From Hemicentrotus pulcherrimus (taxonomy: Eukaryota > Echinodermata > Echinoidea > Camarodonta > Strongylocentrotidae), in contig BEXV01000037.1 of the NCBI GenBank assembly GCA_003118195.1, forward strand, positions 625,214 to 666,547: DNA of 41,334 nt. The letters are read 5' to 3'. The position numbers and the translations under genes are program-made. Below, in pieces: positions 11,581-23,531 of this stretch. A model generated the notes under the pieces. The model saw only the letters and a program-made list of their open reading frames with translations, was not told the origin of the DNA and searched no databases. Positions within the stretch are counted from its first letter, which is position 1. Every line of letters begins with the position of its first letter.

Positions 11581-13011
11581 GGGTAATTAAATGGAGTAGG
11601 AATAAAATATTTAGGTAGGACTGCATGATCCCTTGATTGATTGTTAAAATGTATATTAATTATTAAGGACTGCTCTGGAAAATAATGATTATTCCTCTAA
11701 CATTTCATTCAGAGCTTCCATGAGAATGTTTTATTTAAAATAAATTTTAAACTGTTAAAACATAGTCGTATCCCTGCAACTCTGCTTCCTGTGGCTTATA
11801 AATTACACCTTCTCTGTGGGCAAAGTTTACCCATAAATCCAGAGGGATGGGTTTGGAATGGACTCATAATCACTTTGTTGAAAGGAATCAAACTGTTTAG
11901 CCATTTAGCTGCACATTCTCCCCCATCATCCACTGGAGTCTGTCCGTCCGGGAGTGATGCTGATGAAGCCCTCAGGAAGAAGCACAGTCCTTGTGGCCCG
12001 ACCTCCCAAAGTATAGATCATATAGTTCCTGGGTTCAGAAAATGGATTCCACATGGCTGCACTTACTGACCCATACACTATCATACTTGGTAGCTTGATG
12101 AAACATGGGTAATTTTGTGTATGGAACTCTAGTGAGTACCTTGGGATTTTCATCATGTTTTCTTCTCGACTTTGGTTTCTAGGTTTTGTTTCTAATAGCT
12201 GTGCTAGGTATTTGGCAAAAGTAACATTCTTTTGGCTTCACAAAATATGCTTATTAACATATTTTCCTGTTATGTTTGACTTTTGAAAAAGGTAGCAGAC
12301 TGCTTTGCGCGACCTTTAGTTGGCTTTTGTTGGATAAAATGTCTTTTAAACATGTTCCAAACACATATTCCAAACAATTTACATATGTAGGGATTCAGTT
12401 CATGGCGAACAAAGAGTTAAGCCTAATTGTAAAATAGAGTGATACAAATTACAGTAGTACCATTTGTACCCCAGCTCGGGACTCCTGTATTTTAATCTCT
12501 TTGTACATTCACCCCATACAGTCAAATTACTTGTGAGGGAGAAAATAGTGGCATAAATCCTGTGAATGAGGTCAACTTTTTCAATCCACGAAGCCAATAT
12601 TTCAAAAGTGTTGACAGTTTGATTGAAATAGGAAGGAGAGGAGATGGAGAGATGTGTTAAAGCAAGAAGTAACTTATTGGTATATGGGTATTTGAACAGG
12701 AAAGAGTGTTTAAAACTGAATATCCTCTTCTTCTCTATCATACTTTCTTTCAAGTTTTGTTCTACTCTAACCGGTTTTGGTATGTTTGATGTGCATATCA
12801 GCAGGGGCCGTTGGGAACTTTTTTTTTTTTTAATGGTAGATCTAAGTGACCTTCAAGTGGGTAGTTCAGCATGAAGCAGTTTGTGATCTCTTGTTTGTTG
12901 TCGATCTTCCAAAGATTTGTTCCAAAATGTCAATCAGCGTATAATCCCTGGTTCAAACACTAGTCCCCAAATTGTGACCATGTTCAGGGCCAGTTGAGTT
13001 CCTGGTCCTTG
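11581..13011. other. non-coding stretch, no gene recognised
   Basis: AT-rich. The frames at 11791-12069 (+) and 12400-12753 (-) have no recognisable domain or supporting splice context. A T11 run lies near 12820. Confidence 0.45.
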
Positions 13012-13520
13012 AAGGCGTGTCTGCACTATCTCGAGATTGCCAAATATCCAGCTATTTTGAACTATCCCGATCGAAAGCTATCCAGCTATTTGCGTCTTAA
13101 CTAGACAGAAGTGGCAAATTAGCTGGATAGTTGGTCGGGATAATATCCCAAGATATCTCGGTCTAGTTTGCGGTTTTCCGTGTTTACTCGAGGCAGGCTC
13201 GAGGTCAGTGGTTGTACAAGCGCACTGAGCGGTATAGATCGCATGTGCGAACCGGAAATCTTTGTGCATGATGGGATCGGGATAATTCACTCCGTACTTC
13301 GGTCTAATGAAGACGGTCGCGAACTATCCCGCTAGTTGGGAAATAGAAGGATATTTTGCAAACTAGACCGAGATATCTTGGGATATTATCCCGACCAACT
13401 ATCCAGCTAATTTGTCACTTCGGTCTAATTATGAAGACGCAAATAGCTGGATAGTTTGCGATCGGGATAGTTCAAAATAGCTGGATAGTTGGCAATCTCG
13501 AGATAGTGAAGACGGGCCTT
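13012..13520 (+). mobile_element. long foldback element, copy F3
   Basis: The left arm (13012-13171) and right arm (13358-13520) are inverted repeats of about 160 bp with only scattered differences. They are separated by a loop of 186 bp. The ends read AAGGCGTGTCTGCACTATCT and AGATAGTGAAGACGGGCCTT. Each arm contains repeated smaller inverted motifs (CCAGCTATTTG and CAAATTAGCTGG; TATCCCAAGATATC). The outer arm sequence matches the element at 2965-3371. The loop contains a short additional motif, GAAGACGGTCGCGAACTATCCC, that resembles an arm end, so insertion or rearrangement inside the loop is possible. No coding function. Confidence 0.85.
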
Positions 13521-13548
13521 GTGTGTAGGCCTTCAGCATCTACTACAG

Positions 13549-13764
13549 AGGATGAGAGAGATGGACAGAGGGAGGGAGGGAGGGCATAGAAGAGGGGAAG
13601 GGGCTACTTTTTCAGAGATCTGAGTAACCTCATACGGAAGTTGGCCTAATAATGCTGACATTATTAGGCCATGTAGTAAATGTAAATGAAGAAGAGGTTG
13701 AAGGTTTGAGCAGATAAGAAGGGAAACACTGAGCTAGGGTTAAATAAGACAGAAAAGAAGGGGG

Positions 13765-13810
<46 letters not shown>

Positions 13811-13861
13811 GAAAAGAAAGAAAGAGAGAAAGATAAAGAGCATCGGAAAGAGAAAGAGGGA
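13549..13861 (+). repeat. purine-rich tracts with (GA)n core
   Basis: Two purine-biased blocks, 13549-13605 with GGGA repeats and 13749-13861 with uninterrupted (GA)n at about 13767-13796. They are separated by ordinary sequence containing the palindromic pair GGCCTAATAATG/CATTATTAGGCC near 13642-13671. Confidence 0.85.
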
Positions 13862-14891
13862 ATCATGGATTTTAATAAAAGGTTAGCAGGGAGAGAGGTG
13901 AACAGAACAAGACCTTTAGCTGTGAAAAGACAACAGGGGCTGGAGCAGTGGCGTCTGAAGGTAGTTTACTCTTCTCATGTTAACACTACAAGCAAACATT
14001 TGATCGATTGTGTAAAGTTTACTCAGACAAAATGTGACAATTGAAGATTGGTCTGCAATGGATTATAATGTCAGGGTTTTGCCTTCAAGATGGTTCAAGT
14101 CAGGTGCAAGGCAAAGGGCAGGGCTCGCAGTCAGTGGAGAGCAAATGAAGGCAGATCGAGAGAGGTGTTGGAGAGGTGTCAAAAGTCTCAACCAGACAAG
14201 AGGGTGTGTGTTGTTAAAAAGGAAGATGGCTCCGACACGGATATGATGTTTCTGTGCACACACTAGTAGAAGTACATCAAATATTGATCAAAACCAAGAT
14301 GATTCTGCACTAGTACAGTGAAATCGATCTGATTACATATAAATGCAAAAAAAAAAAAGTAATCTCTTTCAGGGGAACAAGCTTCTTTCTATAATATATT
14401 GAGTTCTTGTAGAGTCTAGGTTTTAACTAGCATGACATTTAGTAAATCATTTGCCAGCTTTATAGCAAATGATCTTTTGTCTACCAAGTGACAGTACTAT
14501 TAAAGAGATACTGATTAGCATTTTAATTTAAGCTCCTTTTAAGAAATTATACTTAATCAAGGAAAAGGAATTTGATGAAGAATGTCCTACCAGGATATCA
14601 CCTTGTTACCACTTGGCCTTTCTTGATTGCAATGACGGAGAAGGACATATTAATTATGTGACAACGCACTTTCATAAAAATATGTCGTCAACACCTGTCT
14701 GGAAAGGTTTTCCTATTTTGGTAGTGATTTGATGTCTTAGTCTAAAAATGTGTTGAAAGGTATGACGTGCATGTGAGCTCAATTCAATTTGCTGTCTGGC
14801 TGATCTACTTTTGCAGCATTGGACAATTAAAACAACTGTTCTTCAAATCATTTTGATTTATTATCAGAAAAAAACAAGATATTCACAAGCC
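13862..14891. other. unannotated spacer
   Basis: No gene found. Small frames on both strands at 14034-14263 overlap each other and have no recognisable product. An A-run lies near 14347. Confidence 0.45.
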
Positions 14892-15298
14892 TTAAAGGTA
14901 AAGACCAGTATTGGAAACGCCCCAATTTCAAAAAATGAAATGGAAGCTCTTATTACCAATCATGAGAAAGAATATGTTTTGACTATTAAATACATGATGA
15001 TAAAAAATTTGATGGGAAACGGCCTACTAATTGATATATTTGGTAAATTAGTTTATCTATTGGGATGTGAGAGATAATCCCACGTGTCGTTCTCGTGAGC
15101 TAGTCCAAAATACATCTTTTTGTGTACAGTGCTTGTAACTTTATGAAGACTGGACTAAATTTCTTATTATTTTGATGATTCCAGAACCTTGCAGTGCACA
15201 CCAATACTTATATGCTAGATGATCAACCATTTCTGATCGATTCCACAACGTTTCTTTCACAATGCAATCGAATGACCATAACTGGTCTTTATCTTTAA
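14892..15298 (+). mobile_element. family A MITE, copy 2 (TTAA-type)
   Basis: Bounded by TTAA at 14892-14895 and 15295-15298, with inner ends AGGTAAAGACCAGT and ACTGGTCTTTATCT. It is the same family and orientation as 1867-2240. Differences are mostly substitutions and short indels, including extra bases around 15075-15105. Shared interior landmarks are TTGGAAACGCCCCAATTTC and ATTCCACAACGTTTCTTTC. No transposase. Confidence 0.85.
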
Positions 15299-17192
15299 CT
15301 ATAGCACACTTTCTCTCTGTTAGTTGAGTCTCAAGATTATGAAAGGTGGAAATAAATTAGATCCCTGATTATGATTTAATTTTCCTTTGCATTTAAAATG
15401 TTGTGAATCTTTGCAAAAATCAGGTGGATCGACATTGTGAAAAACTATAATAATATCGTAAGGAACAGTTCTTATCATTTAATTCATTATATTTCTACTT
15501 AGTAATCAAACTGCACACAAAAGGCAATACTGTAAGATGTAAGATATGCATGTAGACTAAAAAATGAAATGTGTCTCAGTGTCGGGCAGAATCCTAGTGC
15601 ACAGACACCCAGAGGTCAATGTTTAATGCCAAGTTTAATTCAGGATTGCGACGAGGTATTCAGGTAGAGCTCTGCAACCTTGTCGTCGGCCACCCGAGTC
15701 TTTGATTTCTAGACTCGCAGGTTCACCTGTTCCAGTGTTAAGGGAAGCAGAATGCTCAAGGCAGCAACTATTCAATTGAGTGAGCAAGGGGCTCACTTTA
15801 TCCCCCCAGTCATGTTCTTCCAATAGAAAGTCTACCGGTATCTACAGGTGTACTGATTCATTTGGGATTTCATCAGAGTACCTCCGCTGCCCCCTTTCAT
15901 CGAGGAAGACTCTTGGTACCCTCTTACAAAACAATGTTTGTAAGTGGCTTAATGGCAGGTGAAAATCCGGTGTTAACACTGTCATTGAGACGGAACATAC
16001 CTTGAGCTATGCGTCCTCCAGCGCGGCTCGTACTCCAATGAAATGCTGATGTCAATATTTAGGGTGCAATGCTCTCTCTCTTACTCCATTCATGGCAAGT
16101 TGACGATAAAAAGAAAATTGTTTCAATCATTATACTAAACTTCTGTAACTGAGCCATGACTGCTTGATAAAAGTACATCTGTAATCAGACACTCCCAGCA
16201 AAGCAGACACCAAATTCCAGAATTGCCACCAAAAAGAAATACAAGAGAATACGTGAGGAGAAAGTGAAATAATAGGCCAAAAGGCAGAGAGGTGTCAGAC
16301 TTAGTTTGCCAAAATTTCTTCTGACTGTATTACAACACCGTGCAAACCCTCATGGGTGCCCAGGGTTGAACTTGATGCAGACGGCGGAGCAAATGCTCAA
16401 GAAACTTAATGAAAAGTAGAGCAAGAGAGCACAGTAATGTCATTAGAGAGGCAGAGGGGCCTTCACGGACTGGACTTGACATTGAAAAAATGAGAACAAG
16501 TGCACGGTCATTATGTGAGTAAGAACAGAGAAACTTCAGTTCATGAGTAATTATTGTTGACTTTCTGTGGCCGCCATATGCACTTTCATTCTTTTGGCCA
16601 CTTCATTTCAGTAAGGGGGTAATGTACTACCCCAGTAAAAGGCATTTTATATCTGATATCACAAGAAGCTCCATGTTCTATTGAAAGAGTGAACATGATT
16701 TGAAAAAAATTATTCATGCCTTCTAAAGGATGACATTAGTTGAGAAGAATGGAAAACTTTAATTGATACCCTATTTTACCTAGGAAATGTTCAATAAAGT
16801 CAGCTTTTCTTTGAGAAGTGAGTCTGAAATGAATGATTTGTTGCATTAAACATTCTAAACAGTCTCTGCATTTACATTGCTATGGAATTGAGCCTGTGTG
16901 CACATTATGATGCAGTAATTGCAAGAGGAAGGGGCAGGTTTGACGTGATTGACATTTCCTGACATTTGCACAACAGAATCTACGAAAAACCGCACCTGAT
17001 GTGACGTTCCAGTGGTTGAAAATCCTTATACTTCTAAGGATGTTGACCAATTGACTTACAATGAACCTCTACATATGTTTGCATGCTTAAAGTATGAGTG
17101 ATTCTAGGCAAACTACTGATGTATGTGTGAAACACTCTGGTTTGCGATGATGGACATTCAGACTCTGTTACAGTAATTTGCATTTTATGCCC
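15299..17192. other. non-coding stretch, no gene recognised
   Basis: No exon assigned. A more GC-rich patch at about 15640-15930 holds overlapping frames on both strands (15635-15823 minus, 15780-15962 plus) without recognisable domains. It may be a conserved element or an unrecognised exon, but nothing in the sequence decides this. Confidence 0.4.
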
Positions 17193-17575
17193 TTAAAGAT
17201 GAAGTTGAGTTCTGGTCATGCGATTGCATTGTTAAAGAAACGGTGTGGGATCGACCGAAAAAGGTTGACCATCTAGCATATAAGAATTTGTGTGTATTGC
17301 AAGGTTCTGGAATCATCAAAATGATAAGAAATTTGGTAAAGTTACAAACACTGTACAAAGAAAGATGTATATGGGACTACACGAACACGTGGCGAAAAAA
17401 TCCCCCCCCCGAGTTTTACGATAAACATGACATATTTAGAATAAGAAGGCATTTGAAGAGCCATGATTTTCAGGGAACATGTCTTGTCTGATGTTCTTCC
17501 ACACTTGCATAATAACGAATGATAAAGTTCACGAATTATTTTTCACCTCTTCCCAGAACTCAACCTTCTCTTTAA
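17193..17575 (-). mobile_element. family A-related MITE, variant ends
   Basis: TTAA at 17193-17196 and 17572-17575 flank new inverted ends, AGATGAAGTTGAGTTCTGG and CCAGAACTCAACCTTCTCT. From about 17215 to 17390 the sequence matches the reverse complement of family A (for example GGTCATGCGATTGCATTGT and TCTGGAATCATCAAAATGAT). The remaining part, 17400-17560, does not. It is therefore a subfamily whose ends and one flank have been exchanged. It contains a run of nine C at 17402-17410. The open frame at 17243-17491 is part of the element, not a gene. Confidence 0.8.
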
Positions 17576-20499
17576 AAGCTAAAAACATTGTAGGCCCAAT
17601 TTGAACTATTCGACCTATGAACCCAAAGCCCAGCTTAAACAATTTGAAAATCTAAAGTGACAAAATAGTTGTCTGACACTGTAGTTCAATTTAAACTTTT
17701 TTTTTTAAATTCCCGTAAGACCTTTTTGTGATGCTGCCATTACTGCAATACTGGCAAAAATCATCTTTACTATTACTTGCAACCATGATATTTCTTAGTC
17801 CATTTAAGCAAATATCTAGGGTCTATATACAAGTGTAGAGTGAGAGGACATTTCATTTGAAGAGTTTGCTACCTTTCTTTTTAAGATGACCCTCATTGCA
17901 GGCCCAGGATACTCTTCCTGTCTATAAGATCAGAGTTATAGAATATATCTGTATTTGAGGTGTGTAACCAAGTACCTAACATACTGAACAGGTGGATGGA
18001 TAAGAGAAGCTTATCCACATGACCCAAAAGATAGGACTATACAGGTGTCTTTACAAAAGGGTCCTCTTCAAAATATTTGGTTTAAAGACCACCTCTGCGA
18101 CTCCCTTCTTAAAAATACACTGGGTTGGGAGGAGGGAGAGTTTGTTTGATAGAGAGGGACAAGATTTTATTTGTAGATTTGAGGGCTAATTTTAATCTGA
18201 CCGTGACTGGGATATCAGATTTAGTGATTTTTATGCATTTATAACCCCTTTATTGAAAGAAATATTGAATGGTGTTTCTTAATCATTTTCAGGGGCTTTC
18301 AGGTGCAGTTTTCCCCAGCTCTGTTTTTATGTGTTTTTTTGAATTTTTGTAATGTACAAAGAACAGATGGGATAATTGAAGGATTTTTTCATCCTTAGCT
18401 CTGCCAAACTATAAGCTGACCTCAAGACACAGGTGTATACTTGTTCAGACAATTTCGGAATACTGGTCAACTGATTCCACCTGAGCACTCTTGTTCTCTA
18501 GAAATAAGTCTGTGGCAGAAATGGCTGTTAGACTAGACAGGTGAATGGATCTAGCCAGGAACTAATCTCCATGCCACCCTGCGGATTCCCCTCTACAGGT
18601 GTCCATTCCCACTTTAACTGCTACGTGGGGACACCAGCATCAAAGACCTGATGAAAAATGAGGTTGACAAGTAACCAAAGTATGAATCATCCCCTATCAA
18701 GTTCAACGGGACTGTCAGTTATGGCAGATGTGCCACTTGTTTAGAAATCAAAAGTTCATGCAGTTTAAATTCATGATCTTTCGGTTGGGACGGGGTAAAA
18801 TTGCCTCATTGGAGTCGGAATGAAAGTTTGGATTTTAGGACGATAATTCAGATAATTCGGATTTGTGATGAGGCATGATTAGTAATAGCAACAGTAGACT
18901 TTATCGATAACTTTGTCAGGCCTGGGTTAATCTGTCATGAAGTCATTTTGGTACTATTAACTATTGAGAATATTGAGGTCAATGCAAAGGATGATCTTCA
19001 TCGCAATGATTAAGTTAATCATAATAAAAATGGTCGACTTAATATAAGGATTACTGACTTAACATACAAAGTATGACCCATAGAAATCAATGTAGAATAA
19101 TCAAATTTACCTTTTCGTTTTGGTTTTGTTAACGCCTTATTCATAAACTACCACTACACGTACTGTTAAAGGTCCCTTGAAGTAACCAACTGATGTCAAA
19201 TATTGCATTCAAATTATTTTTTTGATTGAACCTGGACAGTTCTTTTAAAAAGCCCATGTAGTAAATGGGACATAAAACTATTCAAATTTTCACTTGACAT
19301 TTTGAGTTAACCTCTTGTTCTTCAAATGCATGAGGAAAATTGAACCATTATGGCTAGAAGTAAGACACATTCATGTTAATCAAACCACCATGATTAGAAG
19401 TGAGACCCATTTATATTGTTACGAGCCAGCCGCTCCTGGGGAAAGTAACATATACCCCAGTTCCTCGTAAAAATCATATTTTTGATTGCAAGCAGAGGAT
19501 GAGTAAGGGAGCCCCTTCCTCTGATCAAGTATCATATCCATGGTTACCATAGGGTTCCTCTTCGTTCTCCCTCCTCAGGAGCAACGATGCACATAGGTAT
19601 GATGAAAAAGTGTTGAGATTCAAATCAGATTGGAGCGTTGGTCAGTCCTATATGTTGTTGTGTATTAAAGAATCTATTTACTTAGGTACTGTTGATGGAA
19701 GATGAAATTAGTTTTGTGGTGTGTGGATGATTTTGTTGAGATGTCTTGAGTGTTTTAAGCTTGAATTGTGAGATGTACTTATATCTTTTCTTATAAATAA
19801 AAATGATATTGAATGATTGAGATACCATTTGCCTAGGAGAAGGGGGAAAGTACATGAGAAGGAAAATGCCTAATATATTTCTTGAGATTTCTTGAGTGTA
19901 AACTAGTTAAAGGTGTGAGGTATTTTATAATAAAGATGTGTATACTTTAGTTTTGAAAATGATATTGAAGAATTATGAGGAAAACATGCAATCTTCTGAA
20001 TGACTCAAAAGGAGGATAGGACCTGGTTTGGAGATGTCTCGGGGTCATTAATCTATCACAGACAGGACTTTCTGATTTGGCATATGGTCAACATCTCAAT
20101 AAGCATAAGCATAACATTTTCACAGGGGTTCATCAAATAGCCTGGACAAGTGATTCCATTGAAAGATTTGCTTAACATGTTTTGATCAATTTACATGGAT
20201 ACAATTTGATTAAGTTAGATATTTTGACATTTATGTGATAGGAAGTTTGTTAGTTTACATGAATTTAATGCGATGGGATTCAATCACCATGGCCAGGGAC
20301 AGATAAAACTAAATGTAAATTCTCTATAAAAACTGTTGTGATAACTTTATAGACACATTAGTAATACAATGATTAAACTGATGATTATCAAATTTAAATT
20401 AGAATATTTTTTAAACATTATTCATGAAAGATTTTCAGTGTAAATAAGATTAATTCTGATGTTTAATGGATTTTTTCTTCTTTTTTCTTTTGTGTACAG
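17576..20499. other. non-coding stretch 5' of the first recognised exon, presumed intron
   Basis: No upstream ADAMTS exon (signal peptide, cysteine switch) could be seen. The acceptor at 20498-20499 implies that an exon ending one base into a codon must exist further 5'. A block at about 19425-19590 has several short inverted motifs (CAGAGGA/TCCTCTG). A terminal-like TTAAAGGTCCCT lies at 19166-19177 without a partner. Confidence 0.5.
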
Positions 20500-20590
20500 A
20501 TGAAGACTCTGTGAAAGCCCCTACTTCTTCATCCAAACCTGATGGTCTTGCGGGCCAAGTCTACAGTCTTATGCAAAGCATTCAAAACAG
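20500..20590 (+). CDS. ADAMTS: ADAMTS metalloprotease, propeptide exon (partial gene)
   Basis: This 91-base exon follows a strong pyrimidine tract and TACAG acceptor (AG at 20498-20499) and ends at CAG|GTACAT. It enters with two bases of a split codon and leaves with two (AG), which pair with the first base of the next exon to make serine. The frame is open and gives about 30 residues (EDSVKAPTSSSKP, then GLAGQVYSLMQSIQN). Membership rests on splice quality, phase fit and position just before the exon with the furin site. The sequence itself is a poorly conserved propeptide linker. It has no cysteine, so the cysteine-switch residue of ADAMTS propeptides must lie in an earlier exon. Confidence 0.65.
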
Positions 20591-23353
20591 GTACATTTAT
20601 TATTAGATTTGATTCTAAATTCAAAATATTTTGATATCATCTGCATTTTTTTACATGTTATTCTAATGTTATCTGTAAGCCAGAGCTTTGCCAATTTGCT
20701 TTCAGAATAACATTTTTTTGTGAAACATATTGATGTTAAGTCATGGAATTATGAACATTCAATTTGAGACGCCAGAAAAAATTCATAGAAATGAAAAATG
20801 AAAAAAAAAATCCACTTGATTGTATACTTCTAATTTCTGTTGCCTTCTGATAATTCAAGGACATGCAGGTATTTCAATTTGGTTTTGTGCTCTCTAACAA
20901 AAGAAGCGTGGTATTGAAACTTCATGCCGCAAGAATACATTTGTTTGCTCATTATGAAATAATGCCATGTTTCATTTGTCCATGTTAAGCTGATGATTAT
21001 CACTGAACATGTTCATCAAAGTGTGTTCACATTGTAGGCCTCAGTCACGGTGCCCTGGTTCCCATCGCTTACCCAAAACAGTTTATAAAATGCACCCTGT
21101 GTAAACATCAATACGTTTACACCCCACAGATTGGTTTTGACTCAACATTGCCTTGGCAAGGTCTTGTGCTATTTAAAAACCCAAGTTTATGTTTGTTAAT
21201 GGAGAAATGCTTCTCTGCAGCTTCCAGACAAATCAAAAATAAACTTGAACGCCGGACAAACCTTTTATGTGAGGAGATGAGAAAACAATATTTTACCGGT
21301 AATAAAACCAACACTTGTGTGTTGCAAAAAATGTGCACTTTGTTTGTTTTGTGCAGGAGCCTGTTTTCGCAATGCTAGACTAGTATTTGATGTGTGATAT
21401 TCAGAGAATGGGCTTACTTTGAAACTTTGGTACAACGTGTAAAAGGCAATATAAAAACAACCATACACATAATATTACAAGTATACAAAATTCAAAAGCA
21501 ATTCATTACAATAATACACATATACATTGACTGCTATTGAGTGTCTGACTGGCTTTTTTTTCTTCTTTGGTAATAACATACATGAAAAGAGTTGTAAAGG
21601 GTACATGAGCATTTGTCTACATCGATAACCCACTTCTTGTGATGGCCAATATTAAACAGATTGAATCTTTGCGTAGCCTGAAACGTATGACCATTCGGTA
21701 CAATTGTCTGAAAATCAAGACTATTACTTATGGGCTCTATAGCCCTAAAGTCGATTTGACAACTAATAGTTGTTATTTTCCCACTTGAAGACATTTTCAA
21801 GCCCCACCTTTTTTAGGGAAGTTCTAAATTAGTATCATCTTTCAAATGCAGTTGGAATTTAACTTTTTCATTTTTTGGGCCTGCAAATGGGACATAGTAC
21901 CTTTAACTCTAATTCTAGTGCACTTCATGAAACTGTTTTACTTTAAATACAGAGATCACACATTCTGCATTTTTGATCTTTGCTAAATAAAAACATTCAC
22001 AGCTGTTTTTTTTCTCATTTGCCACTCACTTACACATGAAATTGTTTTTATCTTTGTGCTTTTTTTCAAAAGGTAATTACACTAGCATGTCTGAACAGTT
22101 ATAATTAAGACATTTTTGTGCCAAGATCTAGGGATCTCACAATTTATACAGTGGATTTCTATCCAACACATGATGCAACGCCAGCCTTGTTATTTCCTGC
22201 CATCAGGGGTTCTGATGAAGTAAAGTACTGTAAAAACAACTTTTAAAGGAATCATTCAAAGTGTAGTGTTTGGTTTGGTGATGAATACATTCATTTTTCA
22301 TATTTCATAATACTTTCTAATAAGAAAGACACATTTCAAGATTAGAATGTTAAAGATTTGTAATATACTTATAGTTTATTAATATTAATGCTGTTAAGAT
22401 TAGTTACTTGACTAATGACAAACAAAATTTAGTTGAAATGACATTCTGTTACTCAATTTAACATAGATCATGGCCATCTTTGTTTTGCTTGCACTTAATT
22501 GTGCCATAGAATTTCAACTGACATTTATGGAAACACTAAATAGGGAATCTCTAAGGTAGATTGGATATAAATATCCAGGCATTCCAAGTGTAAGTTGATG
22601 GAAAAGTTAATCATTGTCAGTCTCGGGAGGAGGTCTATCCCATCAGCAATGCTTCACTACCCGATAATTTCAAAGTTAAATTCTTATCTTTGTCATTTTT
22701 AATCTTTCCCAACCCCTCTTAACACTCTAAATAATAAATACAATTTGGACCTCTGCATCCCTCCCAACTCAAGACCAGTCAATGGCTGGTTGACATTCCC
22801 CAACACTCCATTCATGGCTGCCCTCGGCTTGGGGCTCATTCAGCCCTGGTAAAAGGGTGTCAACAAAATTTTGAATTATTGCTACAACAAAGCATTCCCG
22901 TATAAAATGTCAATATTTGGCTTTGGCACCTCTGAACCAATGTGAGGTTATTTTTTGTTCAAACATATGTCTGTCTTTGAAGAGAAGTCACATTGGGTAT
23001 ATTTTGGGTTGTTTGTACATTTTGTGAAATCAATTATAGACATTTAGTTTGTTTAACAAGTTGTCAGCATACATGTTCAAGTTCATAAGTTCAATTGAAT
23101 ATCTTTTATTTGTAATATTCAAATTTCAAGCAGTTTTGTTGTGTTATCTTATTAAATTTGAATTGCATGATTTTGTTTCCAATGCTTATATTTGTCAGCT
23201 TGAGGCAAAGCCCAAGTCTAAGAAAGGCAACAAATATGAAAGATATCAATATACATTTCATTTGTCTTGTCTTGTCCTAGCAAAGTCTTCTGTATGAAAT
23301 CAACAGGTTTCCATTAATCATGAGGAATCTGTTTTTCTTCTATTTGTTGACAG
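20591..23353 (+). other. ADAMTS intron (2,763 bp)
   Basis: Begins GTACAT and ends TTGACAG. Apart from the truncated family B element at 21534-21906 I see no structured feature. Small frames at 21117-21378 and 23049-23297 look like chance. Confidence 0.6.
21534..21906 (-). mobile_element. family B MITE, truncated copy 2 (reverse)
   Basis: The 5' end of the element is at 21903-21906 (TTAA on the right, inner sequence AGGTACTATGTCCCATTTGC on the minus strand). It runs leftward to about 21534, where similarity to the copy at 3937-4486 stops. It therefore lacks the roughly 150 bp that carry the opposite end. On the minus strand a frame is open from the terminal repeat inward. One nonsense codon (TAA in place of TTA near 21814) interrupts it. 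It then continues open for 89 codons to 21534. Product unknown. The copy lies in the first ADAMTS intron and is antisense to the gene. Confidence 0.75.
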
Positions 23354-23531
23354 CCTTAAATGGAAAGAAAGCAAGACAGAGAACTCCTCAGACTCCACCC
23401 GTCCGCATCATCGAGGGAAACGGTTCATCTCTTATGAAAGGTACCTGGAGATGATGGTGGTTGCGGATCACAAGATGGTGGAACATCATGGAGGAGGGGT
23501 TCAACTTTACGTCTTGACTCTGGTTGCAGTG
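23354..23531 (+). CDS. ADAMTS: ADAMTS metalloprotease, furin site and start of catalytic domain
   Basis: The 178-base exon is bordered by TTGACAG and GTG|GTATGT. Its first base completes the serine codon begun in the previous exon, and it ends on a codon boundary. The product begins with a polar linker containing an N-S-S sequon. It then has the tetrabasic-type site RGKR (23412-23423), the expected furin cleavage point that removes the propeptide. Directly after it comes the start of the reprolysin fold, with residues RFISYERYLEMMVVADHKMV and then HHGGGVQLYVLTLVAV. The pattern KRF-SY-R--E--VVAD--MV--HG---Q-Y-LTL is characteristic of ADAMTS proteases and closest by eye to ADAMTS9/20. The protein is secreted and acts on extracellular matrix proteoglycans in known relatives. 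Confidence 0.92.

Noticed and set aside
12945..12975. B-box-like GGTTCAAAC that could mark a tRNA or SINE
   Set aside because: No A box upstream, no cloverleaf and no repeated copy in the window.
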